A stretch of 64,000 nt of DNA from Emticicia fluvialis (lineage in GTDB: Bacteria; Bacteroidota; Bacteroidia; Cytophagales; Spirosomataceae). Where the stretch lies: contig NZ_JANUSD010000003.1 in assembly GCF_024793945.1 (NCBI RefSeq), forward strand, positions 124,001 to 188,000, read 5' to 3'. The position numbers and the translations under genes were made by a program. Under the pieces are notes generated by a model. It worked only from the letters and a program-made list of their open reading frames with translations. It did not search any database and was not told the DNA's origin. Positions 34,019 to 43,504 of the stretch are shown here, piece by piece (position 1 is the stretch's first letter; each line of letters starts with the position of its first letter).

Positions 34019-34054
34019 GGTAGAGCCGCACTGCGTGCGGCTTCGGGGGCATAT
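34019..34054. repeat. GGTAGAGCCGC-family repeat, copy 1
   Basis: GGTAGAGCCGCACTGCGTGC then GGCTTC and a G-run form a hairpin (GCCGCA/TGCGGC). A near-identical copy is at 47217-47252. It lies in a 795-bp gene-poor gap. Confidence 0.75.
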
Positions 34055-34749
34055 AAGCTCCATAAATTATGTTTGAGTTTTGATTTTAAATATTTGAATC
34101 AAACCTTTCATCCCAGCTCGGCTGAATCTTCATTCAGTCGCTGTGTCAGCCGTTCTTTGAACGGCATTCCGAAAACATGAGCACACCCTATCTTTATTTT
34201 CAGGCACATTCGCTATCTTCACAAAAAAACAAACACAAACCATAAAACCCCAACAAATTATATACCAACCACCGGAAGACCTTATAACCAAATATCTGAT
34301 TGCAGTCTTCAGGTTAGTAAAGAAACACATCCTGCAACTCTTCAAAAAGCCATAACCCCAACCCTGCCAGAAAGCCCAATTATGAAACTTTGGGCTTTGT
34401 TTTTCAGGCTGCTAAAGACCGCCGGCATGGCATGTCTAAAAAAGCCTTGAAACCATTGCTACCGCCAGATAAATTCAACGCAAATAAAGGCAAAGCCAGG
34501 TTGATTTTCTATCCGCTGCCAACGGGCTTTTGCCTTGGCTTTTTGTTAATCCTCTTCCAACTCCTTTCTGCTCAGCCATTTAAAGCAACGCCCGCATCTG
34601 GCTGCGTATATGCACTCCGTTATGGTACCGAAAGATAATTTTAATAAAAAAAATACTTATTTACCGTAGCCAAAGCAATAGTGGCAGATTTATTTCTTGT
34701 ATCAAATGAGTATATTTACTCAACATTGTACTTTAATCTGCCAGACCCA
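34055..34749. other. Gene-poor gap with hairpins and a possible mini-ORF
   Basis: This stretch contains a GCCGTTC-TTT-GAACGGC hairpin near 34149-34166, a 37-codon frame lacking a normal start (34242-34355) and a terminator (34371-34398). No standard gene is supported. Frames on either strand around 34390-34640 look non-coding. Confidence 0.5.
34371..34398 (+). terminator. Terminator-like hairpin
   Basis: AAAGCCCA (34371-34378) pairs with TGGGCTTT (34391-34398), followed by GTTTTT. It follows the possible mini-ORF by 15 bp. Confidence 0.7.
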
Positions 34750-35730
34750 ATGAAAAAAATGCTGTTTTTCATAACTGCTGTTATGATTCTGACTTCATGT
34801 GACGACGACGCCAAAGTAACCATTGACCTCGACGAATATGACACCAATCTGAAGAAAGCTTTCGAAAGTAAGTTTACGCTTCAAAACGAGAAAATTATTT
34901 TTCACTACACCAATAAACCCTACACCGGGAATATTGAGTTTATTTCCAAAATCAACACCAATAGTGTGGTTCGCGTAGAGGATGGCAATATTATCAGCCT
35001 GACCGACAAAACTCCAAAAGGTGAAGTTTCGGGTCTTATTACGGTTCTGAACGGCCAGGCCAATATGAAAATCGACCTCGACACCCTGCTGCAATTGCAT
35101 TGTACTTTTTATGCCGTAAAAAACAGCCTCATTATTGAGCAGAAATTCGGTAATTACAGCGAACACGACTGCGATTGCCTGGTGGAGTATCCGAACCAGA
35201 AAAAGATGGCCAGAATTAAAACCTCTACCGACAGCCGCAGTGGCATTATGTTCAGTGAGTCTAAAACTACCTCTACCACCACCGGGCAGATTGTGGAAAA
35301 AGTAAAGAATTACATTAAAAAACAATCTGACGGCACTACCCTGCGCGTTACCCTAACCGACAACTACGATGGTTCAGGCTCTAATATGCTGGTGTATGCC
35401 GAAGACCTGTCGGTACAAAAAGATGATAAAAAAGTAGGGTTTTCGTTCAGATACACGTATGACAAAAACGTGTTTCTGCACGGCGAAATAGAGAACTTTA
35501 ATGAAAAACACTGCCAGGAAATAGACAGGCTGCGAATGTCCGAATCTTCTTTATTGGGGCAACCGGCACAAGACCGCTCCGGCTGCGTTTCTGAGGTATT
35601 GAATTTGGTGAGCCAGGCTTTTAAGCGGCCATTTACCCGCGAAGAGCTGATGGCACGCCTGCAGTCGAAAATCAACAACAACCAGTTTCTGGTAAGTGGG
35701 TCGTCAGACGTACAAACCTACTTCGAATAA
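34750..35730 (+). CDS. Hypothetical lipoprotein
   Basis: This 326-aa protein is counted from the ATG at 34750. It has a lipoprotein signal (MKKMLFFITAVMILTSC, lipobox LTSC) followed by an acidic linker (DDDAKVTIDLDEYD). The mature part appears beta-rich with no recognised domain. Cysteines occur in EHDCDCLVEYP. It is probably anchored at the outer membrane facing the periplasm. An upstream frame extension to 34681 would hide the signal. Function unknown. Confidence 0.7.
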   Translation: MKKMLFFITAVMILTSCDDDAKVTIDLDEYDTNLKKAFESKFTLQNEKIIFHYTNKPYTGNIEFISKINTNSVVRVEDGNIISLTDKTPKGEVSGLITVLNGQANMKIDLDTLLQLHCTFYAVKNSLIIEQKFGNYSEHDCDCLVEYPNQKKMARIKTSTDSRSGIMFSESKTTSTTTGQIVEKVKNYIKKQSDGTTLRVTLTDNYDGSGSNMLVYAEDLSVQKDDKKVGFSFRYTYDKNVFLHGEIENFNEKHCQEIDRLRMSESSLLGQPAQDRSGCVSEVLNLVSQAFKRPFTREELMARLQSKINNNQFLVSGSSDVQTYFE

Positions 35731-35798
35731 ATTTTGCACCCCGTGCACCTGTAACCGGTTACGTTCAGGTGCGCCGGGTCATAAAAATTAATGCCTGC

Positions 35799-36242
35799 CT
35801 ACTGTTTCAGTATTTTGTACTCAAAACCTTTGTCGCCATCGCCCAGCACGCGCACCTGAATGGTTCTGCCGTCAACGGGCCGATACTGAATCTTCTTCGG
35901 GAAATCATGCGCCGGGTTTTCAAATGAAAAAACACCAGCCGTAGCCTTGTTGAGCTCAAATGCTATGGTCTGGTTATTGTTCTGGTCAGGTACGGTGGCC
36001 TCATAGGTGGTTTTGCCCTTAACAATCCGTATCCTGAGGCGCTCGGTTACCACTTTGGCGCCATCTTTAATTTTATACCCCTGCCCTTCCAGTGTGCCAT
36101 CGGGCAGTTGCTTCCATGTCTCATAAACTTCCTTGTTTTCAGTTTTCCAGGTTCCTTCCAGAAAATACAGTTCACTCAGGCCGTCGGTTTTTATAAAAGA
36201 CACCAGCATCAATATTAAACAGGTTTTTGCAAGGGTTTTCAT
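35799..36242 (-). CDS. DUF6265 family secreted protein
   Basis: This 147-aa exported protein has a signal peptide (MKTLAKTCLILMLVSFIKTDG). The mature domain shows the DUF6265 pattern: LEGTWKTENKEVYETW, GQGYKIKDG, ATVPDQNNNQTIAFEL and FENPAHDFPKKIQYRP. It is a calycin-like beta-barrel of unknown role. I chose the second Met (36242), which places the signal peptide at the N-terminus. Confidence 0.82.
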   Translation of the reverse strand: MKTLAKTCLILMLVSFIKTDGLSELYFLEGTWKTENKEVYETWKQLPDGTLEGQGYKIKDGAKVVTERLRIRIVKGKTTYEATVPDQNNNQTIAFELNKATAGVFSFENPAHDFPKKIQYRPVDGRTIQVRVLGDGDKGFEYKILKQ

Positions 36243-36336
36243 TGGTTTTTGCATTTAAGGTTTACAATTAATGTTTCATTACGCCCTCAAAACTATACCA
36301 CTTTTAATGGCAATAATTGTATAAATGCGACACAAC

Positions 36337-37158
36337 CTACCCCATACCTGAAAACAAGGCCGACAGCCTCAGATGCCCTCCATAAAATTGCTTGGGGCTC
36401 ATGCCCGTAAACGACCTGAAATCTCTAATAAAATGGGCCTGGTCATAATAATTACCCGCATACGCCACGCCCGTAAGCGTACCCGGTTGCTGCCCGGCCA
36501 GCATTTTCAGTGTTGCCTGTAGCCGCACAATTCTCGACAACTGCTTCACACTTAGCCCCGTATTTTTCATAAACTTGCGCTCCAGTTGCCGCCGGTTCAC
36601 GTGCAGGCTATCGGTCAGTTCACCAACAGAAACCTGCCCGTTCAGTTGCATAATCAGTTCAATACTTGAGCGTATCAGTGTACTTACTGACTCCTCAGTT
36701 ATCAGTTTTTCAATCAGAAAATCTTCCACCAGCCTGATACGCGCTTCCGTTTGCCCGGCGTTTAAAACAGCGGTGGCCAGCAGGCTGCCGTCTGCGCCAA
36801 ACAGCTCCTCAAGCGGCACGGCGCGGTTTTCCATATTACTTACAGGCATGGTGGCAAAAGCAGCAAACCCTTCCGGCTGAAACCTTATTGAAAAAATACC
36901 CGTTGCACCGGTAGGCTCTATAGCCAGCGGCCGGGTCACCTGCCCAAACACAAAGCACAAAGGCTGCACCAGACTGCTGCCATCTGGCATATACTGCCTG
37001 AAAGCATCGCCATAATGAAAAATCATTTCCATGCAGCCGTCTGGCACAATGTGCTGTTTTTCAGCACTCACCTGCGCAGGCGCCTCCAATGTCCAGTAGC
37101 AATTAACCACCCCGGTTAGTTTCGGGGCAGGCGTGTAAGTCCGGTAATCCATAGGCAT
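36337..37158 (-). CDS. AraC family regulator with DUF6597-like sensor domain
   Basis: This 273-aa protein has an N-terminal cupin-like sensor domain (YTPAPKLTGVVNCYWTLEAP; VPDGCMEMIFHYGD) followed by the AraC double helix-turn-helix (about 175-265). Seen in that region: VGELTDSLHVNRRQLERKFMK and GVAYAGNYYDQAHFIRDFRS, ending in the FTGMSPKQFYGG signature. It most likely activates genes in response to an unidentified small molecule. The ATG at 37158 is preferred to an upstream TTG at 37176. Confidence 0.88.
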   Translation of the reverse strand: MPMDYRTYTPAPKLTGVVNCYWTLEAPAQVSAEKQHIVPDGCMEMIFHYGDAFRQYMPDGSSLVQPLCFVFGQVTRPLAIEPTGATGIFSIRFQPEGFAAFATMPVSNMENRAVPLEELFGADGSLLATAVLNAGQTEARIRLVEDFLIEKLITEESVSTLIRSSIELIMQLNGQVSVGELTDSLHVNRRQLERKFMKNTGLSVKQLSRIVRLQATLKMLAGQQPGTLTGVAYAGNYYDQAHFIRDFRSFTGMSPKQFYGGHLRLSALFSGMG

Positions 37159-37317
37159 CTGTTTATAGATACTCAAATTAAAAAATTACTGCATCATTTG
37201 GCAATTTGGGTATATTTTGTAAAGTTAAACCACAATTTAGCTTTATTTTAATAAGACTTTAAACAGATTTTAACCAAAGTATGCCATTTTTGCAAAGCAA
37301 AGGCAAAAACCTGTATC

Positions 37318-38163
37318 ATGAAAACACTCGTATTAGTAAGCTTGCTACTGCCACTGGCATTGTGCGCACAGCCGCCCAAAGGGCCAAATGCAAAGCTGAA
37401 AGCAAAACTACAGCCCTACTATACCCCAGATTACCTGCGGTTTAAGAACCAGATAATGGGCGAATTTCATAACGCCACCCCGGGGCGCTTTGGCGTGGTT
37501 ATTAAAGATGTTTTTGAAGATGTGGCCGACGCCAACAAGGTAATTGCCTTTACTTTTGATGCTTGTATAGGTAAAAGCAATGATTACAACGCGCCCCTGA
37601 TAGCTTACCTTAAAAAAGAGCATATACCTGCTACCCTATTTGTGAGCGGCCTCTGGATTGACGACAACCTGGCTACCTTCAGGCAGTTGGCGGCTGATTC
37701 TCTTTTTGAAATCGGTAATCATGGGCTGCTGCACCGGCTTTGCTCGGTTGACGGCGAAACAAAATATGGCATTGCTGCCACCCAAAATGTTGGGGAGGTG
37801 ATAGACGAAATGGAGCTCAATTCGCGCAAAATAGAAAAACTCACCGGCAAAAGGCCCCGGTTTTTCAGGTCGGCTACGGCCTATACCGACGAAACCTGCG
37901 CCCGGATTGCCAATCAGCTGGGTATGCAGGTAGTTGCCTTTGATGTACTCAGCGGCGACGCCGTTCCGTTTGCGGCTCCGGAGCTTATCAGCCAGACCAT
38001 CAGCAGCCAGGCACGGCCGGGGGCTATTGTAATTATGCACTTCAACCACCCGCAATGGCACGAGCTACAGGCATTGCAGATGGCCATACCCGTACTACGC
38101 GCCAAAGGATACAAATTTGTAAAACTTACCAACGAAAAGCTGGTATCGCAACGCGGCCAATAG
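37318..38163 (+). CDS. Secreted polysaccharide deacetylase (NodB-fold, CE4-like)
   Basis: This 281-aa protein has a signal peptide (MKTLVLVSLLLPLALCAQ). The NodB domain shows FTFDACIG (the first Asp-Asp motif is Asp-Ala here), EIGNHGLLHR (His-x-x-x-His metal site) and GAIVIMHFNHP near the end. It deacetylates N-acetyl sugars, probably peptidoglycan or capsule. The change of the second Asp of the TFDD motif to Ala could alter catalysis. Confidence 0.82.
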   Translation: MKTLVLVSLLLPLALCAQPPKGPNAKLKAKLQPYYTPDYLRFKNQIMGEFHNATPGRFGVVIKDVFEDVADANKVIAFTFDACIGKSNDYNAPLIAYLKKEHIPATLFVSGLWIDDNLATFRQLAADSLFEIGNHGLLHRLCSVDGETKYGIAATQNVGEVIDEMELNSRKIEKLTGKRPRFFRSATAYTDETCARIANQLGMQVVAFDVLSGDAVPFAAPELISQTISSQARPGAIVIMHFNHPQWHELQALQMAIPVLRAKGYKFVKLTNEKLVSQRGQ

Positions 38164-38168
38164 CAACG

Positions 38169-39314
38169 CTATTCGGTAACGCGGTCTTTCAGCACCAATT
38201 TCAGAAAGAAATAACCAATAGCCCCTGCCACCAACGACGACAGCAGTATCACAAACTTGGCTTCGTTAATAATGGTGATATCATTAAAGGCAAGCAGGGT
38301 TATGAAGATAGACATCGTAAAACCTATGCCCCCCAGAAAACCCACGCCACCAATCGACTTCCAGCTGAGGTCGTCGGGCAGGCGGCAGATTTTCAGCTTG
38401 ACAGATAAAAACACCAGCAGAAAAATCCCCAGCGGTTTACCAATAACAAGCCCTGCGGCTATGCCCAGGCTGTAAGCCTGGGTAAGCATTTCGCCCAGGT
38501 TGCCGCCCAGACTAATGGCTGTATTGGCCAGCGCAAACACCGGAAGAATAACAAATGCTACCGGTTTATGCAGAAAATGTTGCAGCAAATAAGAGGTTGA
38601 CTTCTCGTCGCCGTTGCCGAAAGGCAGCGCAAATGCCACCAGCACGCCAGTAATAGTGGCATGCACGCCCGAGTGCAGCATAAAATACCACATGGCTACA
38701 GCGCCAATCAGGTAAGGTATCAGGTTTCTTACTTTCAGGCGGTTCATAATAAATAAAACGGCCAGTATGCCCAGGGCAATAAGCAGGTTACCCCACATCA
38801 GGGTTTTGGTATAGAAAATGGCAATCACCAGTATTGCGCCGAGGTCGTCAATAACAGCCAGAGCCGTCAGAAAAATCTTGAGTGATGCCGGCACACGATC
38901 ATTCAGTAAAGATAAAATACCCAGTGCAAAGGCAATGTCGGTAGCCATCGGGATACCCGCCCCGGCCTGCGCACTGCCACCGAAATTAAAAGCCAGGTAT
39001 AAACCCGCCGGTACCAGCATACCGCCAATGGCGCCAAAAATAGGTAGCATGGCATTTTTTATGTCCGACAATTCGCCCAGATAAATTTCACGCTCCAGTT
39101 CAAGGCCTATCAGCAAAAAAAAGATGGTCATCAGACCGTCGTTAATCCAGTATTCAAGCGGCTGCCCGGCTACCTGGCTATGCCAAAGGTGCTGATAGCC
39201 CTCTGCCATACCCGAATTAGCCAGTATGAGCGAAACCACCGTACAGGCTATCAGCACAAGGCCGCCTGCTTTTTCGCTTTCAAAAAAATCCTTAAATAAA
39301 GCCGTTAATTTCAT
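38169..39314 (-). CDS. nhaA: Na+/H+ antiporter NhaA
   Basis: This 381-aa inner-membrane antiporter has eleven to twelve spans. Hallmarks are GYQHLWHSQV in the first loop, the LEYWINDGLMTIFFLLIGLELERE segment, and PMATDIAFALGIL plus ALAVIDDLGAILVIA, which contain the paired Asp residues essential for Na+/H+ exchange (Asp163/164 in E. coli). It ends at position 38169, only 5 bp from the convergent deacetylase stop. Length is normal for the family. Confidence 0.95.
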   Translation of the reverse strand: MKLTALFKDFFESEKAGGLVLIACTVVSLILANSGMAEGYQHLWHSQVAGQPLEYWINDGLMTIFFLLIGLELEREIYLGELSDIKNAMLPIFGAIGGMLVPAGLYLAFNFGGSAQAGAGIPMATDIAFALGILSLLNDRVPASLKIFLTALAVIDDLGAILVIAIFYTKTLMWGNLLIALGILAVLFIMNRLKVRNLIPYLIGAVAMWYFMLHSGVHATITGVLVAFALPFGNGDEKSTSYLLQHFLHKPVAFVILPVFALANTAISLGGNLGEMLTQAYSLGIAAGLVIGKPLGIFLLVFLSVKLKICRLPDDLSWKSIGGVGFLGGIGFTMSIFITLLAFNDITIINEAKFVILLSSLVAGAIGYFFLKLVLKDRVTE

Positions 39315-39354
39315 GCTTTCCCGTTTGTTGTGTGTACAAAGATACGCATTTATT

Positions 39355-39540
39355 AATGAGTGAATTAGTGATTTAGTGATTTAGTGATTTAGTGAATGGT
39401 GATTTAGTGAATGGTGATTTAGTGAATGAGCGAATTAGTGAATAGTGAGTTAGCGGCCGCCGTTGCGGTGAATGGCGAATGGTGAATGAGTGATTTAGTG
39501 AATGAGCGGGCGGCGTTTCCGCTGATTTAGTGATTGAGAG
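39355..39540. repeat. Degenerate octamer array (inverted arm), cluster 3a
   Basis: GTGAATTA/GTGATTTA units with GCGGCCGCCGTTGCGG and CGGCGTTTCCGCTGATT inserts. It is the mirror orientation of 39606-39782, the two enclosing about 65 bp. Confidence 0.85.
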
Positions 39541-39605
39541 GATTTATTTACGAAAACCCCTTTTTTTTTATAAATGCGCTTGTAATCCAATAACCCACAA
39601 GGAAA

Positions 39606-39782
39606 ATTCGCTAATTCACGATTATTCATTCACCGCAACGCCGCCCGCTCATTCACTCAATCACCATTCACCGCAACGGCGCCCGCTCATTCACTAATTC
39701 AGCGGAACGCCGCCCGCTCATTCACTAATTCACTAATTCACTAAATCACTAATTCACTAAATCACTAATTCACTAAATCGCT
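39606..39782. repeat. Degenerate octamer array, cluster 3b
   Basis: ATTCACTA/AATCACTA units and CAGCGGAACGCCGCCCG inserts. The right end encodes the last residues and stop of the gene at 39765-40409. Confidence 0.88.
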
Positions 39783-40409
39783 CTTCCTTCTCCACATCAA
39801 TACCCCTGCCAGTACCAGCCAGCTTATCAGCCCGAAAACAAATATGCTGAAACCCCAAACGCTAATAAAGTTGAATTTCAGCAATAAACCGGCAAGTCCT
39901 GCGGCCAGAATCAATAATCCATAATACCCAATCCATTTAGGCAAGCGGCTGGTTGCCAGAATAACCACCGACCATACCCCTACCGCAAAAGTGGTACCCC
40001 CAATAAACAGATAAGCCATAGCGGCATTGATATCAAAGCCATAATGCACTATCATGTCCAGGGTTTCCCGGCTGGCTTTGGTTCCGTAGTAGTGTTCTAC
40101 AAAATTGGGCATAACAAAACCGTTAAATGCGGCTGCAATGATGCCCCCCATAAGCCCTATGCTGAAAACACAAAACCCCAGCATAGACAATCGGCCCGGC
40201 GTTTGCAGGTGCACCGATAGCCCCCATGCGCCAAAACCTATAAAAGGCATACAGGCAATAGCAAGGGCATGTGTAAACATAATAACTTTTTTTACATGTA
40301 TGATATACTCTATGCTACCACCGATGGGGTGATGAATCATGGTAGCGGCGGCCAGAAAGGCCCCCATAAATAACATGAAAGCAGATGTTTGTCTGAATTG
40401 ATTGTTCAT
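39765..40409 (-). CDS. Hypothetical polytopic membrane protein
   Basis: This 214-aa protein has about six transmembrane segments (SAFMLFMGAFLAAATMI, VIMFTHALAIACMPFIGFGAWG, LSMLGFCVFSIGLMGGIIAAAF, and three more). The ATG at 40409 was chosen. An ATG eight codons upstream is possible. Its last residues (SDLVN) and stop are read from the adjacent octamer array. An FNR-type box lies 55 bp upstream, so it is probably controlled by the neighbouring Crp/Fnr protein. No family is recognised. Confidence 0.7.
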   Translation of the reverse strand: MNNQFRQTSAFMLFMGAFLAAATMIHHPIGGSIEYIIHVKKVIMFTHALAIACMPFIGFGAWGLSVHLQTPGRLSMLGFCVFSIGLMGGIIAAAFNGFVMPNFVEHYYGTKASRETLDMIVHYGFDINAAMAYLFIGGTTFAVGVWSVVILATSRLPKWIGYYGLLILAAGLAGLLLKFNFISVWGFSIFVFGLISWLVLAGVLMWRRKSDLVN

Positions 40410-40463
40410 AATGATTTTTTTGAAGATGCGCACAAAATTGCAGCGGTGTCAGCAAAACATCAC

Positions 40464-40477
40464 TTGATTCAAATCAA
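40464..40477. promoter_or_regulatory. FNR-like box
   Basis: TTGAT-TCAA-ATCAA matches the FNR consensus TTGATnnnnATCAA exactly and is flanked by one further paired base on each side (C/G). It lies between the Crp/Fnr gene (stop 14 bp away) and the downstream membrane gene. Confidence 0.65.
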
Positions 40478-40490
40478 GAAAAACAATGGG

Positions 40491-41036
40491 CTAATAAATA
40501 CTTCTCACCCTGCTGAGTGTTTCGGGTGTCATTTTCAGGTAAGAGGCTATCATTTTGAGCGGAAACTGCTGCAACAATTGAGGCCTTGTGCTGAGCAGAT
40601 GATTATATTTTTGCAGTGGTGTGAGGGTGTTATCAAAATAATGATTGCGGGTCAGGGCCTGCTCAAGCACCTTACCGAGTTGGAAGAAAACCGGCGAGAT
40701 ACCGATTAATTCATGCGCTGCGTGAATAGACATCTCAAGCACCTCGCAGTCGGTGTGAGCTTTTATACAAGTGGCTGATGGTTTCTGCCCTACAAAGCTG
40801 GTGTAGTTCATCACCCAGTCGTTTGCCATATACAGATCAATGATGTTTTCGTCAATATCATTCAAAGTAAACTGATAAGCCGCCCCCGACACCACCAGTG
40901 AAATACTTCGGCAAATGATACCCTCCGCCAAAAGCCATTGGTTTTTCTTATACTGACGGGTAACCATTTTTGAGGCAATAAATGCGGCCTCACTTTCGGT
41001 AAATCTGCCAATTTTATTTAAAACCTCAAAAAGCAT
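40491..41036 (-). CDS. Crp/Fnr family transcriptional regulator
   Basis: This 181-aa protein is counted from the ATG at 41036. A TTG at 41081 would add 15 residues. A cNMP-like beta-barrel (LLAEGIICRSISLVVSGAAYQF) is followed by a C-terminal winged helix with LLQQFPLKMIASYLKMTPETLSRVR, whose recognition helix ends T-P-E-T-L-S-R, as in Bacteroidota Crp proteins. No N-terminal Cys cluster for an iron-sulfur centre is present, so it is not an oxygen-sensing FNR of the E. coli type. It likely binds the FNR-like dyad just downstream. Confidence 0.88.
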   Translation of the reverse strand: MLFEVLNKIGRFTESEAAFIASKMVTRQYKKNQWLLAEGIICRSISLVVSGAAYQFTLNDIDENIIDLYMANDWVMNYTSFVGQKPSATCIKAHTDCEVLEMSIHAAHELIGISPVFFQLGKVLEQALTRNHYFDNTLTPLQKYNHLLSTRPQLLQQFPLKMIASYLKMTPETLSRVRSIY

Positions 41037-41221
41037 CAGTTTTGTTATTGGTTTTGAAAGGTTTACCACTGATATGGTCAAATCAGAAAACTTCTCTTAC
41101 AGCGAACCCTTTATTTCAGAATGAAGCAAATAATTGCGCCTGCAAATAAACCTGAATTTATATAAAGCCGTAATCTACCGAGCAAAAAATATTAAATCTA
41201 ATTTACCAAAACAACGCCACA

Positions 41222-41424
41222 CTCATTCACCGCAACGCCAGCCGCTAATTCACCCATTCACTAAATCACCATTCACTAAATCGTTCATTCACCGGAACGC
41301 CAGCCACTCAATCACTAATTCGCTCAATCACTCATTCACCATTCACTAATTCACCGGAACGCCGGCCGCTCATAAACCATTCGCTCATTCACTAAATCAC
41401 TCATTCACTCATTCGCTCATTCAT
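41222..41424. repeat. Degenerate octamer array, cluster 4
   Basis: ATTCACTA/AATCACTA/ATTCGCTC units with inserts CACCGCAACGCCAGCCGC and CACCGGAACGCC. The right end overlaps the stop of the CDF gene. Confidence 0.85.
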
Positions 41425-42280
41425 GCGGTTCTACGTGTATCAGAATCTGGTCAAGCTCCGGCATTTCGGCTTGCAGATAATCTTTCAGCCGGTGTGCCAC
41501 GGCGTGTCCTTCTCGCACGGTCATGTGGGCATCTACAATAACGTGCAGGTCTACATGATACTTCATACCCGCCTTGCGCACATAACATTTTTCGGTTTCA
41601 ATAACCCCGTCTACCTCCATCGATTTCAGTCTGATAGCCGCAATCACATCATCATACAGGTTTTCGTCCATTATTTCACCCAGCGCAGGTCTTACAATCA
41701 GGTAGCAGTTATACAAAATGAATCCAGATGCAAAAAGCGCCGCCCAATCATCAGCCGACTCATAGCCCTTACCCATAATCAGTGCAACAGTAATACCAAT
41801 AAAAGCCGCAATAGAAGTAATGGCGTCGCTGCGGTGGTGCCAGGCATCAGCCCTTAGCGACGAGCTGTTGGTCTCGCGGCTTTTTTTCATCACAATCTGG
41901 TAAGATAACTCTTTCCATAAAATAATTACCCCAAGTACTATCAGTGTCCAGGCTTTAGGCAAATGATGAGGCGTTCTGATATTGTTGATACTCTCATGGG
42001 CTATCAGGGTGGCCGACATAATCAGAAAACCCACCACCAGAAACGTAACCAGCGGTTCTATGCGCCCATGCCCGTACGGGTGATTATCGTCGGCAGGTCT
42101 GCTGGCATATTTTATACCCATCAGCACCAGAATAGACGCAAAAATATCGGTTGTCGACTCAATAGCATCTGCAATTAGGGCATAAGAATTGCCGAAAAAT
42201 CCGGCCAGCCATTTAATAATTGCCAGGGCTATATTGCCAAAAATACTGAAATACGTGGCCCTGATGGCTTTTTCTTTCAT
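41417..42280 (-). CDS. Cation diffusion facilitator (CDF) transporter
   Basis: This 287-aa protein has six spans and a C-terminal cytoplasmic ferredoxin-like domain (VDGVIETEKCYVRKAGMKYHVDLHVIVD). The second helix carries ALIADAIESTTD and helix five carries SLRADAWHHRSDAITS, matching the metal-binding His/Asp sets of CDF (A-site D-x-x-x-D and H-x-x-x-D). It exports divalent cations (Zn2+, Mn2+ or Fe2+). The C-terminal HVEPHE and stop are read into the octamer array. Confidence 0.92.
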   Translation of the reverse strand: MKEKAIRATYFSIFGNIALAIIKWLAGFFGNSYALIADAIESTTDIFASILVLMGIKYASRPADDNHPYGHGRIEPLVTFLVVGFLIMSATLIAHESINNIRTPHHLPKAWTLIVLGVIILWKELSYQIVMKKSRETNSSSLRADAWHHRSDAITSIAAFIGITVALIMGKGYESADDWAALFASGFILYNCYLIVRPALGEIMDENLYDDVIAAIRLKSMEVDGVIETEKCYVRKAGMKYHVDLHVIVDAHMTVREGHAVAHRLKDYLQAEMPELDQILIHVEPHE

Positions 42281-42816
42281 GATATACTGCCTTCAAAAAA
42301 AATTAATAATAAAGCCCGAAACACACGCTGCAAGCAACTTTTTGCAAATGTAGAGCAAAACCCCGAATGTGGCGGTTATTTTTTACCCATTTGCTGATAT
42401 TAATACATAAAAGGCAACAAAAACCGTTATAAATACAAATGCAGTGTCGCGGGGCAGGTGCAAGGCACATCGTAAAAAGAACAACGCATAAACTGCAATT
42501 ATTTAACAAATTCTGGTGCTTTTATTAAAACAATGTTAAAAAAAGCACATAAATGCTTGCTTTAATAAAAATTGATTCTAATTTGTAGCAGAATACTAAA
42601 TCAGCAACACAAAGTCAATCTTAGTATAGTCAAACCGGCTGCCTGTTTTGCCTATTGTTATAATACCACAACAGACCTTCAAAAAAGAGATAGTGGCTAA
42701 ATCACTAAAATTCAGTTATATCTGAAATTACCCTTGGTTATTGGCTTAGAGTACCTCAGGCCGTGTGTTAAAAATTTCCCGTAAGTACCATTTTCATTAC
42801 TTAATTTAAAAAAAGT
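42281..42816. other. Intergenic region, AT-rich
   Basis: These 536 bp between divergent genes hold no gene. I see only short A/T-rich repeats and possible promoters. Confidence 0.5.
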
Positions 42817-43236
42817 ATGCACGTTTCATTAAATGTTGTTCTGGCCGAAGACGATAAGGATTATCAGGATATTTTCAATAACGCACTGGAAGAAGTGAAT
42901 ATACCCACCACACTAACAGTGGTAAGTGACGGCTACGAATTAATGAAAACGTTGAGGTCGCCCGATGCCCCCAACTATAATATTGTGATTCTGGACATTA
43001 ACATGCCCAAAAAGAACGGCATTGAGTGCCTGAAAGAAATCAGGAAAGACCAGACCCTCAGCAACACTTATTCGGTGATACTCACCAGCAGCCAGGACCC
43101 CATCATTAAAGAAAGCGCCTACCAGGCAGGGGCCAATCTGTTTCTTACCAAGCCCATTAACTTTAATGAATATGTAGAAACCGTAAGAACAATTCTGACC
43201 TCCGACTGGCGGATGAACCTGCCGATATTTTTCTAG
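42817..43236 (+). CDS. Receiver-only response regulator
   Basis: This 139-aa single CheY-like receiver has acidic pocket residues near the start (LAEDDKDYQD), the phosphoacceptor Asp in VVILDINMPKKNG, a Thr/Ser in SVILTSS and the conserved Lys in FLTKPINF. With no output domain it works as a phosphate shuttle or adapts a protein partner. No kinase is adjacent. A multi-PAS histidine kinase without a receiver lies at 52.7-55.4 kb, so a partnership is possible but unproven. Confidence 0.92.
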   Translation: MHVSLNVVLAEDDKDYQDIFNNALEEVNIPTTLTVVSDGYELMKTLRSPDAPNYNIVILDINMPKKNGIECLKEIRKDQTLSNTYSVILTSSQDPIIKESAYQAGANLFLTKPINFNEYVETVRTILTSDWRMNLPIFF

Positions 43237-43492
43237 AATTAGTCCATTTATTTAAAATATAAACTTTTCTATTAGAATCCCTCCCTAACTAATAAAATTT
43301 CATTTATATAAAACTCACATAAGTATTTTAAATAACTGATTAATAGTTTAAAAGTGGCAAGCAAAATTTTAAGGATAATCTAAGTTTATCTAATGTTTAT
43401 AGTAAATATTTTTCTGGTCAAATCTCCGTAAATACGTATTTCTACGTAACAAAATGAGTAAAAATACACCTTTATCATTCGGAATTTAATTA

Positions 43493-43500
43493 TAGCTTTG
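43493..43500 (+). promoter_or_regulatory. -7 promoter element before the Cys-rich lipoprotein gene
   Basis: TAGCTTTG fits TAnnTTTG and ends 4 bp before the ATG at 43505. As the expected transcript start lies at about this ATG, translation may really begin further downstream. Confidence 0.5.
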
Positions 43501-43504
43501 ATGT

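Noticed and set aside
34390..34638. Frame of 82 codons in the 34-kb gap
   Set aside because: Contains part of a terminator and reads as low-quality sequence, so it is not coding.
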